Shown in pieces: positions 1 through 11,399 of a DNA stretch of 19,269 nucleotides. The position numbers and the translations under genes were made by a program. Under the pieces are notes generated by a model that was not told the origin of the DNA, did not search any database, and saw only the letters and a program-made list of their open reading frames with translations. The DNA is taken from contig MU129075.1 in assembly GCA_014904985.1 (NCBI GenBank), positions 125,213 to 144,481 of the forward strand. The letters run 5' to 3'. The first letter of the stretch is position 1; every line of letters begins with the position of its first letter. The DNA is from Hydnum rufescens UP504. Its lineage: Eukaryota; Basidiomycota; Agaricomycetes; Cantharellales; Hydnaceae.

Positions 1-1510
1 CCCACCGCGTTATTGCTGGATTTCACGGATGGTCTCCGCATGTTTTTGCCAACATCGAGTACGGAGTGGATGAGGTTCGACGTGGTGATAAACTCGGAAT
101 TTGGTAGACTGGTTTTGTGCTCAGAAGAGGGCTTTCCCCTTCGGCTCCTACCTCTTTTGCCATATGAATCTGAGGACGTGAGGTTTTCTGCCCCTGTCAC
201 AGGCCATGCTCTTTCCTCGTCCCCCTTCACCGTCCGACCCGGCTTTCCCCCTAATAGCAGATGAATGGACCCAGACTCGGACGTCACTCGCGACCAAAGG
301 AACTGCAGACCCGAAGGATTCCCTGGCGTATTGATCTTCGTCGTCCCCTATCCCCCATTATCACCCTCGCCTTATCCTCACTCGTCTTTGTCGCCCCATC
401 CTTCTTCATCACAATCTCCTCCCTTGCTAGCCCTACAGTAAGGTAGGCGGTATCCCGGCTCGCTGATTTTGAAAGTGATTTGAGGCCAAAAAAAAAAAGG
501 GCATATAACCAGTACAGAACGCAGGCCCCTGCATTCTGATGCATCCTGATGCATCGGAGACTTGAGAAATAGCACGACCCAGGTTTTGAGGAGCTTGGTG
601 TTTTTTTTTATCGTCACGATTGACTGATTTCGGGCGGTGGGATATTTGCCTGGCACGGCCTGGTACAAATCCCCGGAAGCCGTTGGGTTTTACTGGCCCC
701 CGGATACCATGTCACCTGCTTTGGTGTCGTGTTTAGAAAACAGTCGTATTGTCCATTCAAGCATGCTGTCCCAGTGAACATTTCGTTCCCTAGTTAGTTG
801 CAAATTAGGCACCACAGTCTTAATCCACCACTACAACAACCCTTAGACTAATCCTACATCCACTTCCAAACATGTTCTCAGTGTGTCCCTCCCCACTCCG
901 ATGCACAAATCAGGAAACTTCAATGGGTCTTACAATCCCATCCATACCGCGTACTGTAAGTGGTATGATCATGCCCTAGCTGATTTTAAAGCCAAAGAGA
1001 AGATTGTCAATGAGTGCGATCAGGGGGGAGTGAGTCATCGTAGGGGCGCCTGAACAACAAAGGGGAAGGAGCAACAGACAATTCAGACATACTGCATTGG
1101 AAACCCCGACCGCCAGCCTTTGAATCATACCTCTTTGAGCGCTGGCTGAGACGATATCGATTCCCTTCGAACCCACCAGCCCCAAACAGCATCAGGAACA
1201 TTTCCTCATAGGCCCTGCCCATTATCTATTCCCACTCTAAGTGTGTCGAGAGTCGCCACCGAGGAAGGATCATCAGGCTCCGGAAGCGGCACTCCGTTCC
1301 CCATCTTAAGCGCCTTAACACTTCTTTGCCACCCGTAGGGGGGGATGCACTCGGAGCCATCCCAGGTTTAATCGAACTACCAGGTGGGTCGATCTCATCG
1401 TTGTCGCGGCCGAATGAGTCCCCTCGCAGATATTGAGGACATTCGGTGTCACTCGAGCTGAAGGCGTGTCTTCGATTTAACGTTAACGCAAAGACTGGCA
1501 GGGTGGCAGC
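1..1510. other. No gene recognised
   Basis: Short overlapping open stretches occur on both strands, none longer than about 110 codons and none with a recognisable domain. An A-run near 488 and a T-run near 601 are the only low-complexity tracts. It may be the 3' flank of the decayed TPR gene that reads toward it on the minus strand. I see no RNA gene here. Confidence 0.5.
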
Positions 1511-1524
1511 CCTGACAGGAGACC

Positions 1525-3065
1525 AATCTGCAGCCAGTCGGCAATTAGTCATGGCGGTGAAATTTGGAAAGATGAATGGAGAGGTTGTTAAGAGAATGAG
1601 GGAGATTTGGGTGGAGGACAGGTCAATCTGTGATTAGCGAGTGACGAATGCTCAAGGCCTCCTCCTTTGCCTTGAGGGCCTCTTCATGGCGGCCAAGTTG
1701 TGAAAGATGATCCGAGTGGTAATTAAGAGAATGAACGAGATCTGGAGGAATACTTTGGGGCGATCTGCGGCTAGTAAGCGACGAATTCCCAAGGCCTCCT
1801 CATTTGCCTTGAGGGCCTCTTCGTCGCGGCCAAATTTTGAAAGATCAAGGGAGAGGTTGTTAAGAGAATCAGCGAGATCTGGGCCGAATACTTCGGGTCG
1901 ATCTGCGGCTAGCAAGCGATAAATGGCCAAGGCCTCCTCATTTGCTTTGAGGGCCTCTTCAGCGCGGCCAAATTTTGAAAGATCACAGGAGAGGTTGCTA
2001 AGAGAACGAGCGAGATCTGGGCGGAATACTTCGGGTCGATCTGTGGCTAGCAAACGACAAATTCCCAAGGCCTCCTCACTTGCCTTCAGGGCCTCTTCAT
2101 CTCGGCCGAATTTTGAAAGCTGAACGGAGAGGTTGTTAAGAGAACGAGCGAGATCTGGGCGGAATACTTCGGGTCGATCTGCGGCTAGCAAGCGATAAAT
2201 GACCAAGGCCTCCTCATTTGCCTTGAGGGCCTCTTCATCGCGGCCAAGTTGTGAAAGATGATCCGAGTGGTAATTAAGAGAATGAACGAGATATGGGAAA
2301 ATACTTTGGGGCGATCTGCGGCTAGTAAGCGACGAATTCCCAAGGCCTCCTCATTTGCCTTGAGGGCCTCTTCGTCGCGGCCAAATTTTGGAAGAATAAT
2401 GGAGAGGTTGTTAAGAGAAACAGCGAGATCTGGGCGGAATACTTCGGGTCGATCTGCGGCTAGCAAGCGATAAATGACCAAGGCCTCCTCATTTGCCTTG
2501 AGGGCCTCTTCATCGCGGCCAAATTTGAAAGATCAACGGAGAGGTTGTTAAGAGAACGAGCGAGATCTGGGCGGAATACTTCGGTCGATCTGCGGCTAGC
2601 AAGCGATAAATGGCCAACGCCTCCTCAATTGCCTTCAGGGCCTCTTCATCGCGGCCAAAGTTTGAAAGCTGAACGCAGAGGTTGTTAAGAGAATGAGCGA
2701 GATCTGGGCGGAATACTTCGGGTTGATCTGTGGCTAGCAAGCGATAAATGGCCAAGGCCTCCTCATTTGCCTTGAGGGCCTCTTCATCGCGGCCAAATTT
2801 TGAACGCTGAGCGGAGAGGTTGTTAAGAGAAAGAGCGAGATCTGGGCAGAATACTTCGGGTCGATCTGCGGCTAGCAAGCGATAAATGGCAAGGCCTCCT
2901 CATTTGCCTTGAGGGCCTCTTCACGGCGGCCAAATTTTGAAAGATGAACGGAGAGGTTGTTAAAAGAAAGAGCCAGATCTGGGCGGGAATACTTCTGGCC
3001 GATCTGATGGGCTAGCCAAGCGATAATTCCAGGGCCCCTCACCTCTGCCTTCAAGGGCCCTCTTC
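1525..3065 (-). pseudogene. Decayed tandem TPR protein gene
   Basis: Minus-strand sequence encodes about ten tetratricopeptide-type repeats of 46 residues. The unit runs RLLAADRPEVFRPDLA, then SLNNLSVQLSKFG, then RDEEALKANEEALAIY, a helix-turn-helix TPR of the kinesin-light-chain-like kind common in agaricomycete proteins that mediate protein binding. No single frame stays open. The longest piece is 1652-2206, followed upstream by pieces at 2185-2481, 2510-2878 and 2872-3054. Single-base losses explain the breaks: VFRPDLA becomes VFLQIS near 1750 and VFSHIS near 2300, one base is missing near 2522 and near 2584, and one near 2889. In the last repeat the DRP codons read GAT TGA CCT near 1630, a stop where CGA is expected, and the frame then ends at a TAA near 1550. 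Upstream of 3000 the repeat is badly degraded, and no start or NB-ARC/NACHT domain is visible. Sequencing error in a repetitive stretch could mimic some of the frameshifts, but not the stop. Confidence 0.8.
1553..3060 (-). repeat. 138-bp tandem repeat (TPR-coding)
   Basis: The plus-strand landmark AAGGCCTCCTC recurs about every 138 bp (near 1655, 1793, 1931, 2068, 2206, 2344, 2482, 2620, 2755 and 2893). Each copy also carries GAGAGGTTGTTAAGAGAA and CGATCTGCGGCTAG or close variants. Copies near 1690-1800 and 2240-2350 resemble each other more than their neighbours, sharing a GATCCGAGTGGTAATTAAG variant. This suggests duplication of a multi-repeat block or gene conversion. Confidence 0.85.
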
Positions 3066-4317
3066 ATCGCAGGCCCATCCGCACAAGGCAAAGGCGGACT
3101 GAGCTGCCAAGGGCAACAGCAAGATATGATTTTCCCCTACGGCCGCGGCATAGTACCACTGCCATAGTCTGTACCACACAGTCGCAAAGCCCGATCCCTG
3201 CAGAATCCTGGCAGGTCATCTCATCCTTCCCCCAGCAATAGCGAATCCAATTTGGACCTCCCTCAAACATGCCCAACTCGTTCAGCGAGCTCCAATGTCG
3301 CCGTACGTTCACGAAAGTTGACCGGGTCGGGTCCCCCAAGTCGGCTGCCAAGTGGATTCTTCCCATTTCAAAAGCTTGCGCTTTCGGACCCATCCCGCAC
3401 CGACCGAGAAATATGGTTGCAAGACACCTCGACTTTCTGCCGTAAGCTCCCGAGATCTTGACTTGTGAGAATAATGAGACCCATGGGGATCACGGCAAGT
3501 TTCCGCAGTCCAGTCATCCCTCCATGCCTGCTTTGTCATCCATCAGTCTCTTATTGCTATATTGAGCAAGGGACGTAGATTACCCTTGGCCCCAAGTGGT
3601 GCCGAGGTCGCCCGTACCCCAACTCCCTAGTCGGTCTTGGCACCGCCACCCCGATTTGGCCAACATGTCTGAACCGCCCGGAACAGTTGAAAAGTTTGCG
3701 CAGTACTTCCGCACAACTCGAGGCCTTAAATCGAATTTAATAATCCATTGAAATTGTTCGATAGCCCAAATCAATTCACGGGTCGTTTTCAGAGGTTTTA
3801 ACAGGAGGGTCCTTACTGGGGAACTGACGGAGCCCGAGACACGATTGGTCCTATTCTGTCCAAGCGTTAGGATTGCTGTTTAATGATGTCAGCGGTACGA
3901 TCTTTATCATCAATCGCTCATCCTCGGCAAAGTGAGAGGGGCCTGTTTGAAACATGCACACTCATTGGAATGCTGAAACATCGTCAGAATTATGTTCGTG
4001 CTCGATACTCGCAGTCATAATTGATCACGCTGGCGTAGTTGCTTCAAAAGCATGCAAACTCCGACCCATCGTTTGCGTAACACAAAATTGCATCCAAGGT
4101 TATTCTATGGGCGAATAGATATTTCATTGGTAAGATTTGTGCAAGAATCTGGGACATACGCCTTTAAAATATAAACTTGAAAGCCATGCCGTTTTAGGAG
4201 TGATCCCCCTTCAACCCTCCAACGAAGCTCCTCAAGAACTTCAATTGACCCGAACTATGAGCCTGTGTTACTCCGTCTTCTTCAGTCGCGCCATGGTTTC
4301 TCAACTGCCTCGATTAC
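3066..4317. other. No gene recognised
   Basis: The minus-strand frame 3064-3393 stays open for 109 codons next to the degraded end of the TPR array, but the protein is not recognisable. It could be the ruined N-terminal part of that gene. The rest holds no coherent coding signal, RNA gene or repeat that I can see. Confidence 0.4.
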
Positions 4318-4578
4318 CTACCCTACGACGTCGAAAATTTGAAGTGGGGACAGAGAGTGCGAGTGGAGAACTGGGATATCACGGATTAAGCAGAGACATA
4401 ACGGAGCAGCATCCCATTGGGGTTGGCCGGCGTTCTCGTTGAGGTAATCTGGATATGATTGCTGGGGCGGCTCCAGATGTGCGGAAGTGGATGGTTGGTT
4501 AGGAGATGAATCATTGGACGGGGCTGAAGGCGGTTGGACGCTGCGTTTTCTCCTCGAGAAGAGTCTTCTGAATGGCAT
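4318..4578 (-). CDS. Unrecognised short ORF, possible first exon
   Basis: An 86-codon minus-strand frame begins MPFRRLFSRRKR followed by a Ser/Pro/Asn/Gln-rich stretch, the composition of a basic, disordered fungal N-terminus. I do not recognise a family. It ends at a stop beside a GTAGGTAA motif near 4315 that could act as a donor splice site, so it might be a first exon, but no convincing second exon follows at lower coordinates. It could equally be chance. Confidence 0.2.
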   Translation of the reverse strand: MPFRRLFSRRKRSVQPPSAPSNDSSPNQPSTSAHLEPPQQSYPDYLNENAGQPQWDAAPLCLCLIRDIPVLHSHSLSPLQIFDVVG

Positions 4579-4617
4579 GAGGCGTCGGGCAGTCGAGAGC
4601 TAGGGAGGGGACTTGAG

Positions 4618-4680
4618 AGTGAGGCGAGGCGATGCAAGGCGAGGCAAGGCGCTACGGTGCGAGGCGGTGCGAAGCAAGTC
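4618..4680. repeat. GAGGCGAxGC-type degenerate short repeat
   Basis: The plus strand carries a run of degenerate 5- and 10-nt units of the kind GAGGC, GATGC, AAGGC, GAGGC, AAGGC, GGTGC, GAGGC, GGTGC. It lies just upstream of the small minus-strand ORF and has no coding meaning that I can see. Confidence 0.55.
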
Positions 4681-5233
4681 AGATGAATCATCACCTACCC
4701 ATTGGGGGTGTATTCAAATCCTTTGAGGGCCTGCGCAGCAATTACTAGTACCCACACGAAGTGGTAGAGAACACATTGTACTCGACAAGTTATGTGATTT
4801 AGCCATCGACAAGTCCCTGCATGAAGTTTTTCCCTACTTGCAGTAAGATTGCCAGAGGCTCTGCAAGCGCTTAGCCCGGTCGTCGAATTCATCGGTTCAT
4901 GAGAACAGTACAATTCCCGTAATCGGAAGTACTATTTCACCTTGACGAATCTTTCCAATTGTTAGGCTCCTTCCCTATTCGCCGAATTGTCGTTTCGGAC
5001 GTTCCCTCTAGTTGTTCGAGTTTCCTTATTCCAGTATTGCGGGCCAGAATGGTCTTGCTACTACGCCAGCACAAGCTCAGTCTCTCTGTGCCTCCCGCGA
5101 CTGCCTTGAAGGAAAGTCCTCGAGCTTTGTTCCCTTGCCGCTCTATGCCCGTTTGTAAGCCTTCCATCTCCCTTCGTGTTGATACATCCACTCACTGGAT
5201 GTAAATTGAATTTGAAAGATCTGCTCGCAGCTT

Positions 5234-6120
5234 GTGAGCAAGCATGGCCTTCACGAAACGGACCCCAGCAGTTACTCGCCTGTGTCAAGGCTGCTCCGCC
5301 TCGTCGAAGCTCTAGGAGCGAAGGGTATCGCGGCCGGCACGTTCAACGCCGCCCTTGGTCTTACGACCAATTTTTCTGCCGTTGATAAATCCGGTCCCAG
5401 CACAGGATCTCCGGGACGATCTCCAGCACGATCTCGTCGTGATGAATTGGCTCATGTTCCGTCACCCCCAAAGGCAGCCCCTCCCCCCATTCCTTCCCCC
5501 TCCCCTGAGCGACCTCCACCTGTTCCTCATAAGGAGGGTTCTCACGTTCACAAAACCAGTTCCGTCGCCCCCGCACGCTCCTGTCCCCCCTCATCACCAT
5601 CATCCAGCCTCAGGGCCCCATTCACCGGTGTTGCGGGACGTGGATGTTGGCACAAAGGGACCGACTCCTGATAAACATGAAGGATTGAAGGGTCAAGGGG
5701 CGGGGCCGAAACCCACAGAATAGTGTGACAGGCGGTGCCCCTCTGGCCAAGGGCCAGAACGCGAGGCCCCCTCCGTCCCCATCTAAGCACCCTCCACCTC
5801 AGTCGCCCCCCCACCCGGCTACAGGCCAAGTCCCGTCCCAGTTCCGGGCCTGGTGTAGGTCCACCCAGCCGTCCAGCCGACGATGTAGAAGCGCGTTCTA
5901 ATCTGCCTCGCACCTCCCTTGCCCCGTCCTTCTCCCCTTTCCGTTCCAACTCCCCCTCTGGACTGCGTGCTGACAGGATCCATGCAGCAGCCACCAAGAG
6001 GAGCTTGACACCAGGGACGGCTTTGGTCCCAAACCTGGCTCTAGGTTGTCCTGAGGCCGCAACGAAGTGGAAATTCGTCTCTCGATTCACAAAATTCTTA
6101 AAAAATTCCATGACTTCCTC
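5234..6120 (+). pseudogene. Proline-rich broken reading frame
   Basis: Plus-strand sequence encodes Pro/Ser-rich, disordered-looking protein spread over three frames. The first frame (from 5234) begins MSKHGLHETDPSSYSPVSRL, then LLRLVEALGAKGIAAGTFNA and a PPPIPSPSPERPPPVPHKEG stretch. A second frame is open to 5723, and a third from about 5722 (SVTGGAPLAKGQNARPPPSP) continues the same composition. Switching frames while keeping composition suggests a formerly continuous protein with small indels, or a spliced gene whose introns I cannot place. The minus-strand frame 5548-6111 is the Arg/Gly-rich shadow of this GC-rich sequence. I do not recognise a family; a remnant of a transposon-encoded protein is possible but unproven. 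Confidence 0.35.
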
Positions 6121-6752
6121 AATCCACCCCAGATGTCCCCAGCCTTGCCTAAGACATGTTCACCCAGTCCTACCACCCTTCTTGACGTTCGTTTCTTTTT
6201 ATCAGTTTGACAGCACTGAGGACATTCATAGAGTAGAAATCCCGGTGCCAGTATTTCGTATTTGCTTGACCATTGAAGATAAATGAATCCTTCCTGTGGC
6301 TCCCAAGGCTCCGCATATCTGAAGATTTTCCAAGAGTAATGCATACAATAGTGTCCCACCGAGAACTGAATTCACATTGTAATCGCCAAAGTTGCCATAA
6401 ATCTCTGGAGCGACGTCTGCCATTCACTTGTTAGCTATAGCAAACTCCCAGAATTGCCAAGCCCTTCCTAGGGCAATTTGGACATAAAGATCAACACAAT
6501 CTTAGGAAACACGAGCCACAAGCAAGATATGAGAGATAAGGATCGCGGAACATCGGCAGTGGCAAGCACATCTGGATACGCAAGGAGGCTCAGACGAATA
6601 CACTGACAACGAAGACCATGGAGGGCGTGGAGCTAACAGCATCAAGAGGTAGAGAATTCCACGTACATTGTTTGCAGGTCTCAAGGATCTTTCACCACCT
6701 TATATCATCGAGGCTTAACGTCCTTCTCGATACCCAAAACCTTCTGGAACTT

Positions 6753-7160
6753 TCAAATCCTTAGGCGATTCTTTGCATTTTCCAGACCGGCCTGATTGCG
6801 ATTTGATCCAATAGTAAAACAGAAGGCTACCTGCTTGTCGATAGGGTCTTTGACAGTTTCCCATGTTGAGAATAACGTGGGCTTTCCGTAAAGGCGGCGC
6901 CTGATTTCTTTGAGGGTCGCATACGAAGGATGATACTCGTTGAATGTTTTCCCTTGGGGATCATGTTTTTCCTGCCACCCATATTCAGAGCATACCCGAA
7001 AACCCATAAGGGGATGGGTTGTATATCTGATTATATGCAGGGGATTTGGCTTCAGGTGGCCGTCTAATGGAGAGGGATGAACGGAAGCATCGGATTGACT
7101 ACAGAAGAATGGCTCGCTGTCCCCCCGGGCTGTTTGATTCGGACGATCCTTGCAAAAAGA
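6753..7160 (-). CDS. Unrecognised ORF fragment
   Basis: The minus-strand frame is open for about 135 codons, with an internal Met (MGFRVCSEYGWQEKHDPQGK) at 7007. The composition looks protein-like, for example HPSYATLKEIRRRLYGKPTL and WETVKDPIDKQVAFCFTIG, and it ends at a stop at 6753. I do not recognise the family. A second minus-strand frame (7064-7372) overlaps its upstream end, so the two may be pieces of one broken or spliced gene. No start, RBS-like context or splice signals decide this. Confidence 0.25.
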   Translation of the reverse strand, partial: SFCKDRPNQTARGDSEPFFCSQSDASVHPSPLDGHLKPNPLHIIRYTTHPLMGFRVCSEYGWQEKHDPQGKTFNEYHPSYATLKEIRRRLYGKPTLFSTWETVKDPIDKQVAFCFTIGSNRNQAGLENAKNRLRI

Positions 7161-7825
7161 GAGGTGAGATTAGACTCAAGAGCAGAAGCCTGAAGCTGCA
7201 TTCTTGAAATATACATTCCAGCTGAGGCCAATGGACGAGAAGAATTCTCAGGTTTCCTACTAGAAGGGGTTGAGCGCATACAGGCGTCAGTGGCCTCGTA
7301 CTCGCAGGCGGAAAGAATCCAGACTTGGATTCTGAGAAGAACCAGACAGCGAGGTTTACTGGTCAACAGCAAGTCACTGGGCCTGAGTATGGCGTCACGG
7401 GGGAGCGTCTTGCCCGGCTCCTCCCGTCATCCAGCGCCCATGGCAATCGTCCCTAGCGGGTTTCTTGGCCTCATCAAACTTTTCGGTGGCCTCGTACCCA
7501 CCTAACTACTGTATCGTCTTCTCGTATCAAGGGAGATCTGGACCCTGTAGCTACGGGCCTCAGGCTACGGTCCAAATATCAACAGATCTCTCCTGGTGAT
7601 TGGGGCTTGAACACAGGACTTTAATTCTCCTCTATGAAATAAAAACCATCTTCTGCATTGTAGTATTCATCCTGATCCTTCCAATATATCTTCCTCTCAC
7701 CTTTTGTTCTGTGTTTTGGCTATCTATCCATGAACTTGGCGATTGCATCCATAACTTTGTACTGTACTCGGGAAATCGGTTCTTCCCTGGAAAAAGCAGA
7801 CAACCCTAATGTTGTTTTGCCGAAC

Positions 7826-8392
7826 CTAGCCATGTCCAGCGATGTGATTGTACAAAACGCATACTATTGAAGACATCCCTTCACTAGGCTTCTTTCCATA
7901 CCTCCCCCCACTCCTGCGTTCCCGAGTGCACCTTCTGAAAATCCCATCTCCTGTTCTGTGTCTCATTTTCGTGGGGTGTTCCCAGGCATTCCTCTTCATC
8001 GGATTGTGAAGGAGCTCCCCTACTATGTCGGGTACATATATGCATCGCGAAATGTATGTTGATAGTAGGGGACAATCTCCGCGGTAACTATCATTCCATT
8101 GCACCACCTCGCTGTTTCTGCTCACCACCTTCGCCTGCCTTGGGCACCTTGGGCATCGGTCGACACCATATGTATGTTCAGATCGAATATCTGCCTGGAT
8201 TACCAACTGCGATCTCCCATCGATTAAGACGAATCTAACATATTCATGTAACGTTATTAGCTGGGATCGGGAAGCACGACCTGCGATCTCCTGAGGCCTC
8301 ACGAGGACGAACTTCTGCTCCAAAGGAAACAGGGCTCCCTCCTGGGTGTATCTCGAGACCGCGGCATCCAAAAGGAAGTTGTCTTCAGCCAT
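7826..8392 (-). CDS. Unrecognised 188-codon ORF
   Basis: This is the longest single open frame outside the repeats. It begins MAEDNFLLDAAVSRYTQEGA and continues FPLEQKFVLVRPQEIAGR, SQLITLHEYVRFVLIDGRSQ and a CPRC motif near residue 80. The first 75 residues look protein-like; the C-terminal half is Arg- and Cys-rich and less convincing. A real gene could use only the first part and splice away. I see no catalytic motif, signal peptide or membrane segment and assign no function. Confidence 0.3.
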   Translation of the reverse strand: MAEDNFLLDAAVSRYTQEGALFPLEQKFVLVRPQEIAGRASRSQLITLHEYVRFVLIDGRSQLVIQADIRSEHTYGVDRCPRCPRQAKVVSRNSEVVQWNDSYRGDCPLLSTYISRCIYVPDIVGELLHNPMKRNAWEHPTKMRHRTGDGIFRRCTRERRSGGRYGKKPSEGMSSIVCVLYNHIAGHG

Positions 8393-10589
8393 GTGTCCAA
8401 TCTGATGTGCCCGGGGGACTCGCTCTTTTCTCCCGCGACTCTAGTGCGGGAATCAGATCTGGGTCATCCGCAGCATCCCCGTATGACCGATGTTTTCGAC
8501 ATCGAGGTGCCTTCCGATTCAACCTTCGGCATCACTCACAGTGTTCAACGCCAATCCTGCTTACTGGAAATGCGGGTATGACTTGTAGCCACAACATCCG
8601 GTGCTGGCACAGAAGGATTTGGCGAGGCAAACATACTCGATTTCGAGGCTTGGAGGGTTCGGTCAGCTACGGAACAGATAGATGAAGTGTTGTCTTCCAT
8701 CCCGCCCACGTCTTCCTATGAAGAATAACTGGGAGATACGGGGTCTTGCGAGAACGAGAGGTTAGCTCCATTCTCCATTTCTGAATTATTGAGACGGTAT
8801 TAATTCTTGGAGGGTTAGAACGTTGCACTGACTATTGATGCAAGTTTTCATTCTATTCTAGGATGTCTCACGACCTCTTTCGGCGGCTCATTCGTGCGAA
8901 TTTGATGGCTCGCCTTAGAACCCTCGCTATGAAGACATCATCGTCACCTCCCGTTCGTGAATGTCTTCTCTATTTTATTTACAGTTAGACTGAAAGTGAA
9001 CACAACAGAACAAAAAGGTACCCCAACTAAGGCTCTATTGTCCCTAAGAGTATGAGAGTTTTCTGCACAATGGTGTGTTGTCAATGTAGTCTGCATGATA
9101 ATACGTGTCCACAGTAACGTACTTTCGCAGCCTGGTCTTTGGCCACCCTCAACTTGGGGCCGGAACCGCAATCCATCGGGTCCCCATCAACTGGAGGAGC
9201 AGAGAAAGATGTGTAAGGTGAGTGTTATGTGCAGCCACTGAAGCTCAAGTGCTGACGGACCTATGGCAGTCACGTTCCAATAAGTGGACTTCGCTTTATC
9301 GTGGCTCACTTCAACGGGCTCTTCCTATATTTTTGTCGAATCATTGGATGCCGAATTGCGCATCCTTTCGGTGCGAGGATAGTGATCATACCCTCCATCT
9401 AAGGTCTTGCCCATTGCCTTGCAACCTGAGGATTGTCTGCTGTAAATCACAGGTGTCCTATCGGATTTAGGACGTCCCGCCTACACGTTATTTAAAAGGC
9501 GGGTAAAACTTCCGGCGGCCGGGACAGCTGACGCTGAGAACGCGGTGTTCAGGTTAGACCCCTCATATACAGAGGCTTGAGGACACCCACAAGGATTAGA
9601 GGAAGAAGACATCTTAGAGGATATTCGAATATAGAAGAGAGAGGCTTCTCGAGATCAAGTTCGAGTTGATGAGGAAGGGAGAGCTCAAGTTCATTCCTTT
9701 TTATGCACCTTTCATTTCAAAGAATTAGCCACCCTGGCAGGTTTCTTCGGAGGCTTTGATGCGTGGTATATGCCTTCGTCTGCAGGTATCCATGCCTTGA
9801 AGCCTCCAATGCTCAGACCTTGATGGCCCGGCCTATTTAGGCAGTTATGAATTGTGGCAACTATTTATTTAATCATAATGTGGACGCGGAACATGAGGGG
9901 GACCACAATTATATTGTGGCATTGTCACCCTGAGCCTAAGCTTATTTACTCTTTCGGTCAATAGGATACTCTCCATTTATAGGATAGGAATAATTGAGAC
10001 GAACATGTACTGATCTAACAACTGCCAAAGATGTCTGCCTTCGGTATTCCGGAGGTGTTGATGGAAGACACCAGGCTCCTAGATCGGGGAGACTTCGAAG
10101 CTTGTGCCCTTGTTCATGTCAGTGTTACCCGTCATAGATGAAGCTAGCGACAGTAGCCATGCATGGGGCATTGGATTGTGCGTGTGGCCGTGAACGACTG
10201 GACCGGATTAGGAGAACCCCAACAGTTAAATATTCAGGCGATCCCATTGACCCTCGTTGATGGAAACCCGAGAGAAGAGCACCACGACAGGTCCCGCCCC
10301 ATGGATACGCATATGCTAAACCACTAGGTGGGAGATCGCCCACCATTATGACCGTACTTCCTAACCACATGCACAATTCGTTGTGTACTCAGTGTGGTGG
10401 CCAAACAGATGAAGTAAGATGGAATGGGCTGACCTCAGGAAAACCCACACAATGATTCTTCTCATGGATTTCCACAGGAGTACTGCTCCCTGCCCAGCAG
10501 CCGTAGCATTTCCAATCCCAAAGGGGAATAGGATAAAAATCAGGGAATCGTCGTGCAGTTCCTGGAGTCTTTAAGCAAGGGGGAATTGA
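8393..10589. other. No gene recognised
   Basis: Only short open stretches without recognisable domains. A small inverted repeat CCCGCC/GGCGGG at 9476-9503 encloses a TATA-like TATTTAAAAGG, but nothing convincing begins downstream of it. No RNA gene or mobile element is visible. Confidence 0.45.
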
Positions 10590-11384
10590 TTATAAAAGAG
10601 AAATAACAAAAGAAAATGAAGAAAACTTGGGGAGAGGAGACATTCTGCTGTTGGGCATCTCCGAAATTTCACGTGCCTCAGTTTGTTCAGTGACATGAAC
10701 TTGAATCTGTAGGTGCTCGAGATGTTTCCATAACCACCAAAGTCGTTGATTGGAACTAATGCCCCCCAGGATCATTACAGAGGACCAACGATCTGAAGGG
10801 CTCGCTTCCTGCTTTTTCAAAATCTTGTTACGTTCCACAGCCAGGCTTCAAGAGCAAGACATCGGGACTTCCCCCATTGGAGTCTCTGTCGCAACTGTTT
10901 CTCAGGGGGTCCTGTGCGTCTGATCTGTCCTCTTCATCAGATTCTCCTACTTGGTTGGGTTCATCCTCGGCCCCTGTCGAGCGCTCTTCATTCTCTTCAT
11001 GCTCTTCATCACCTGCTTCTGAATCTTCTTCAGCTTCGCCCGACAAGTCTGATGGTGTGACAACTAAATCATCTGTGGGAATGCATCCAATGGCTTCTGC
11101 TTGCTTTCCTCCTCCCTATAATTGGAATCATTTGGATCACTCGGAGGCCTCTCAACCGGTAACCAACACCACCATTCACCCGAAGTCATAATGAGAATGA
11201 TGGGTTTCTGGGCATGGTACTCATTGAAGAATAGCTGCTTACCTTGCTGCACCGCCTCTTTTTGTGCTTGAAGTGTGATCAGGCACAAACTTTTCTGGAA
11301 GGCTTTACTGGTAAGGTGATGGCTAGCACCTGAGGCAATCACATTAAGGTACCTAGTTAGGTAGGATATTCTATATAGGTACAT
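10590..11384 (-). pseudogene. Broken gene, probable basidiomycete hypothetical protein
   Basis: Three successive minus-strand frames give pieces that read like one protein. 11384-11064 contains CLITLQAQKEAVQQGKQLFF, then NEYHAQKPIILIMTSGEWWC. About 11080-10828 is very acidic (SGEAEEDSEAGDEEHEENEE). 10838-10590 contains SSVMILGGISSNQRLWWLWK. A hydrophobic strand followed by SGEWW, an acidic linker and a terminal block with SNQRL resemble, from memory, uncharacterised agaricomycete proteins; I cannot confirm this without a search. The frame changes near 11070 and 10840 could be introns or indels; no strong donor-acceptor pair is visible. The plus-strand Ser-rich frame 10877-11191 is its shadow. 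Confidence 0.35.
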
Positions 11385-11399
11385 CTTATCTAAGTAGGT

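Noticed and set aside
5548..6111. 187-codon minus-strand frame rich in Arg and Gly
   Set aside because: It is antisense to the proline-rich plus-strand frames and has the composition expected of the shadow of a GC-rich Pro/Ser-coding region.
7590..7640. tRNA-like T-arm (GTGTTCAAGCCCC on the minus strand)
   Set aside because: No matching acceptor, D-arm or anticodon arm could be paired around it. The B-box likeness alone is too short to call.
10877..11191. 104-codon plus-strand Ser-rich frame
   Set aside because: It is the complement of the acidic Glu/Asp stretch on the minus strand, where the flanking pieces look more protein-like.
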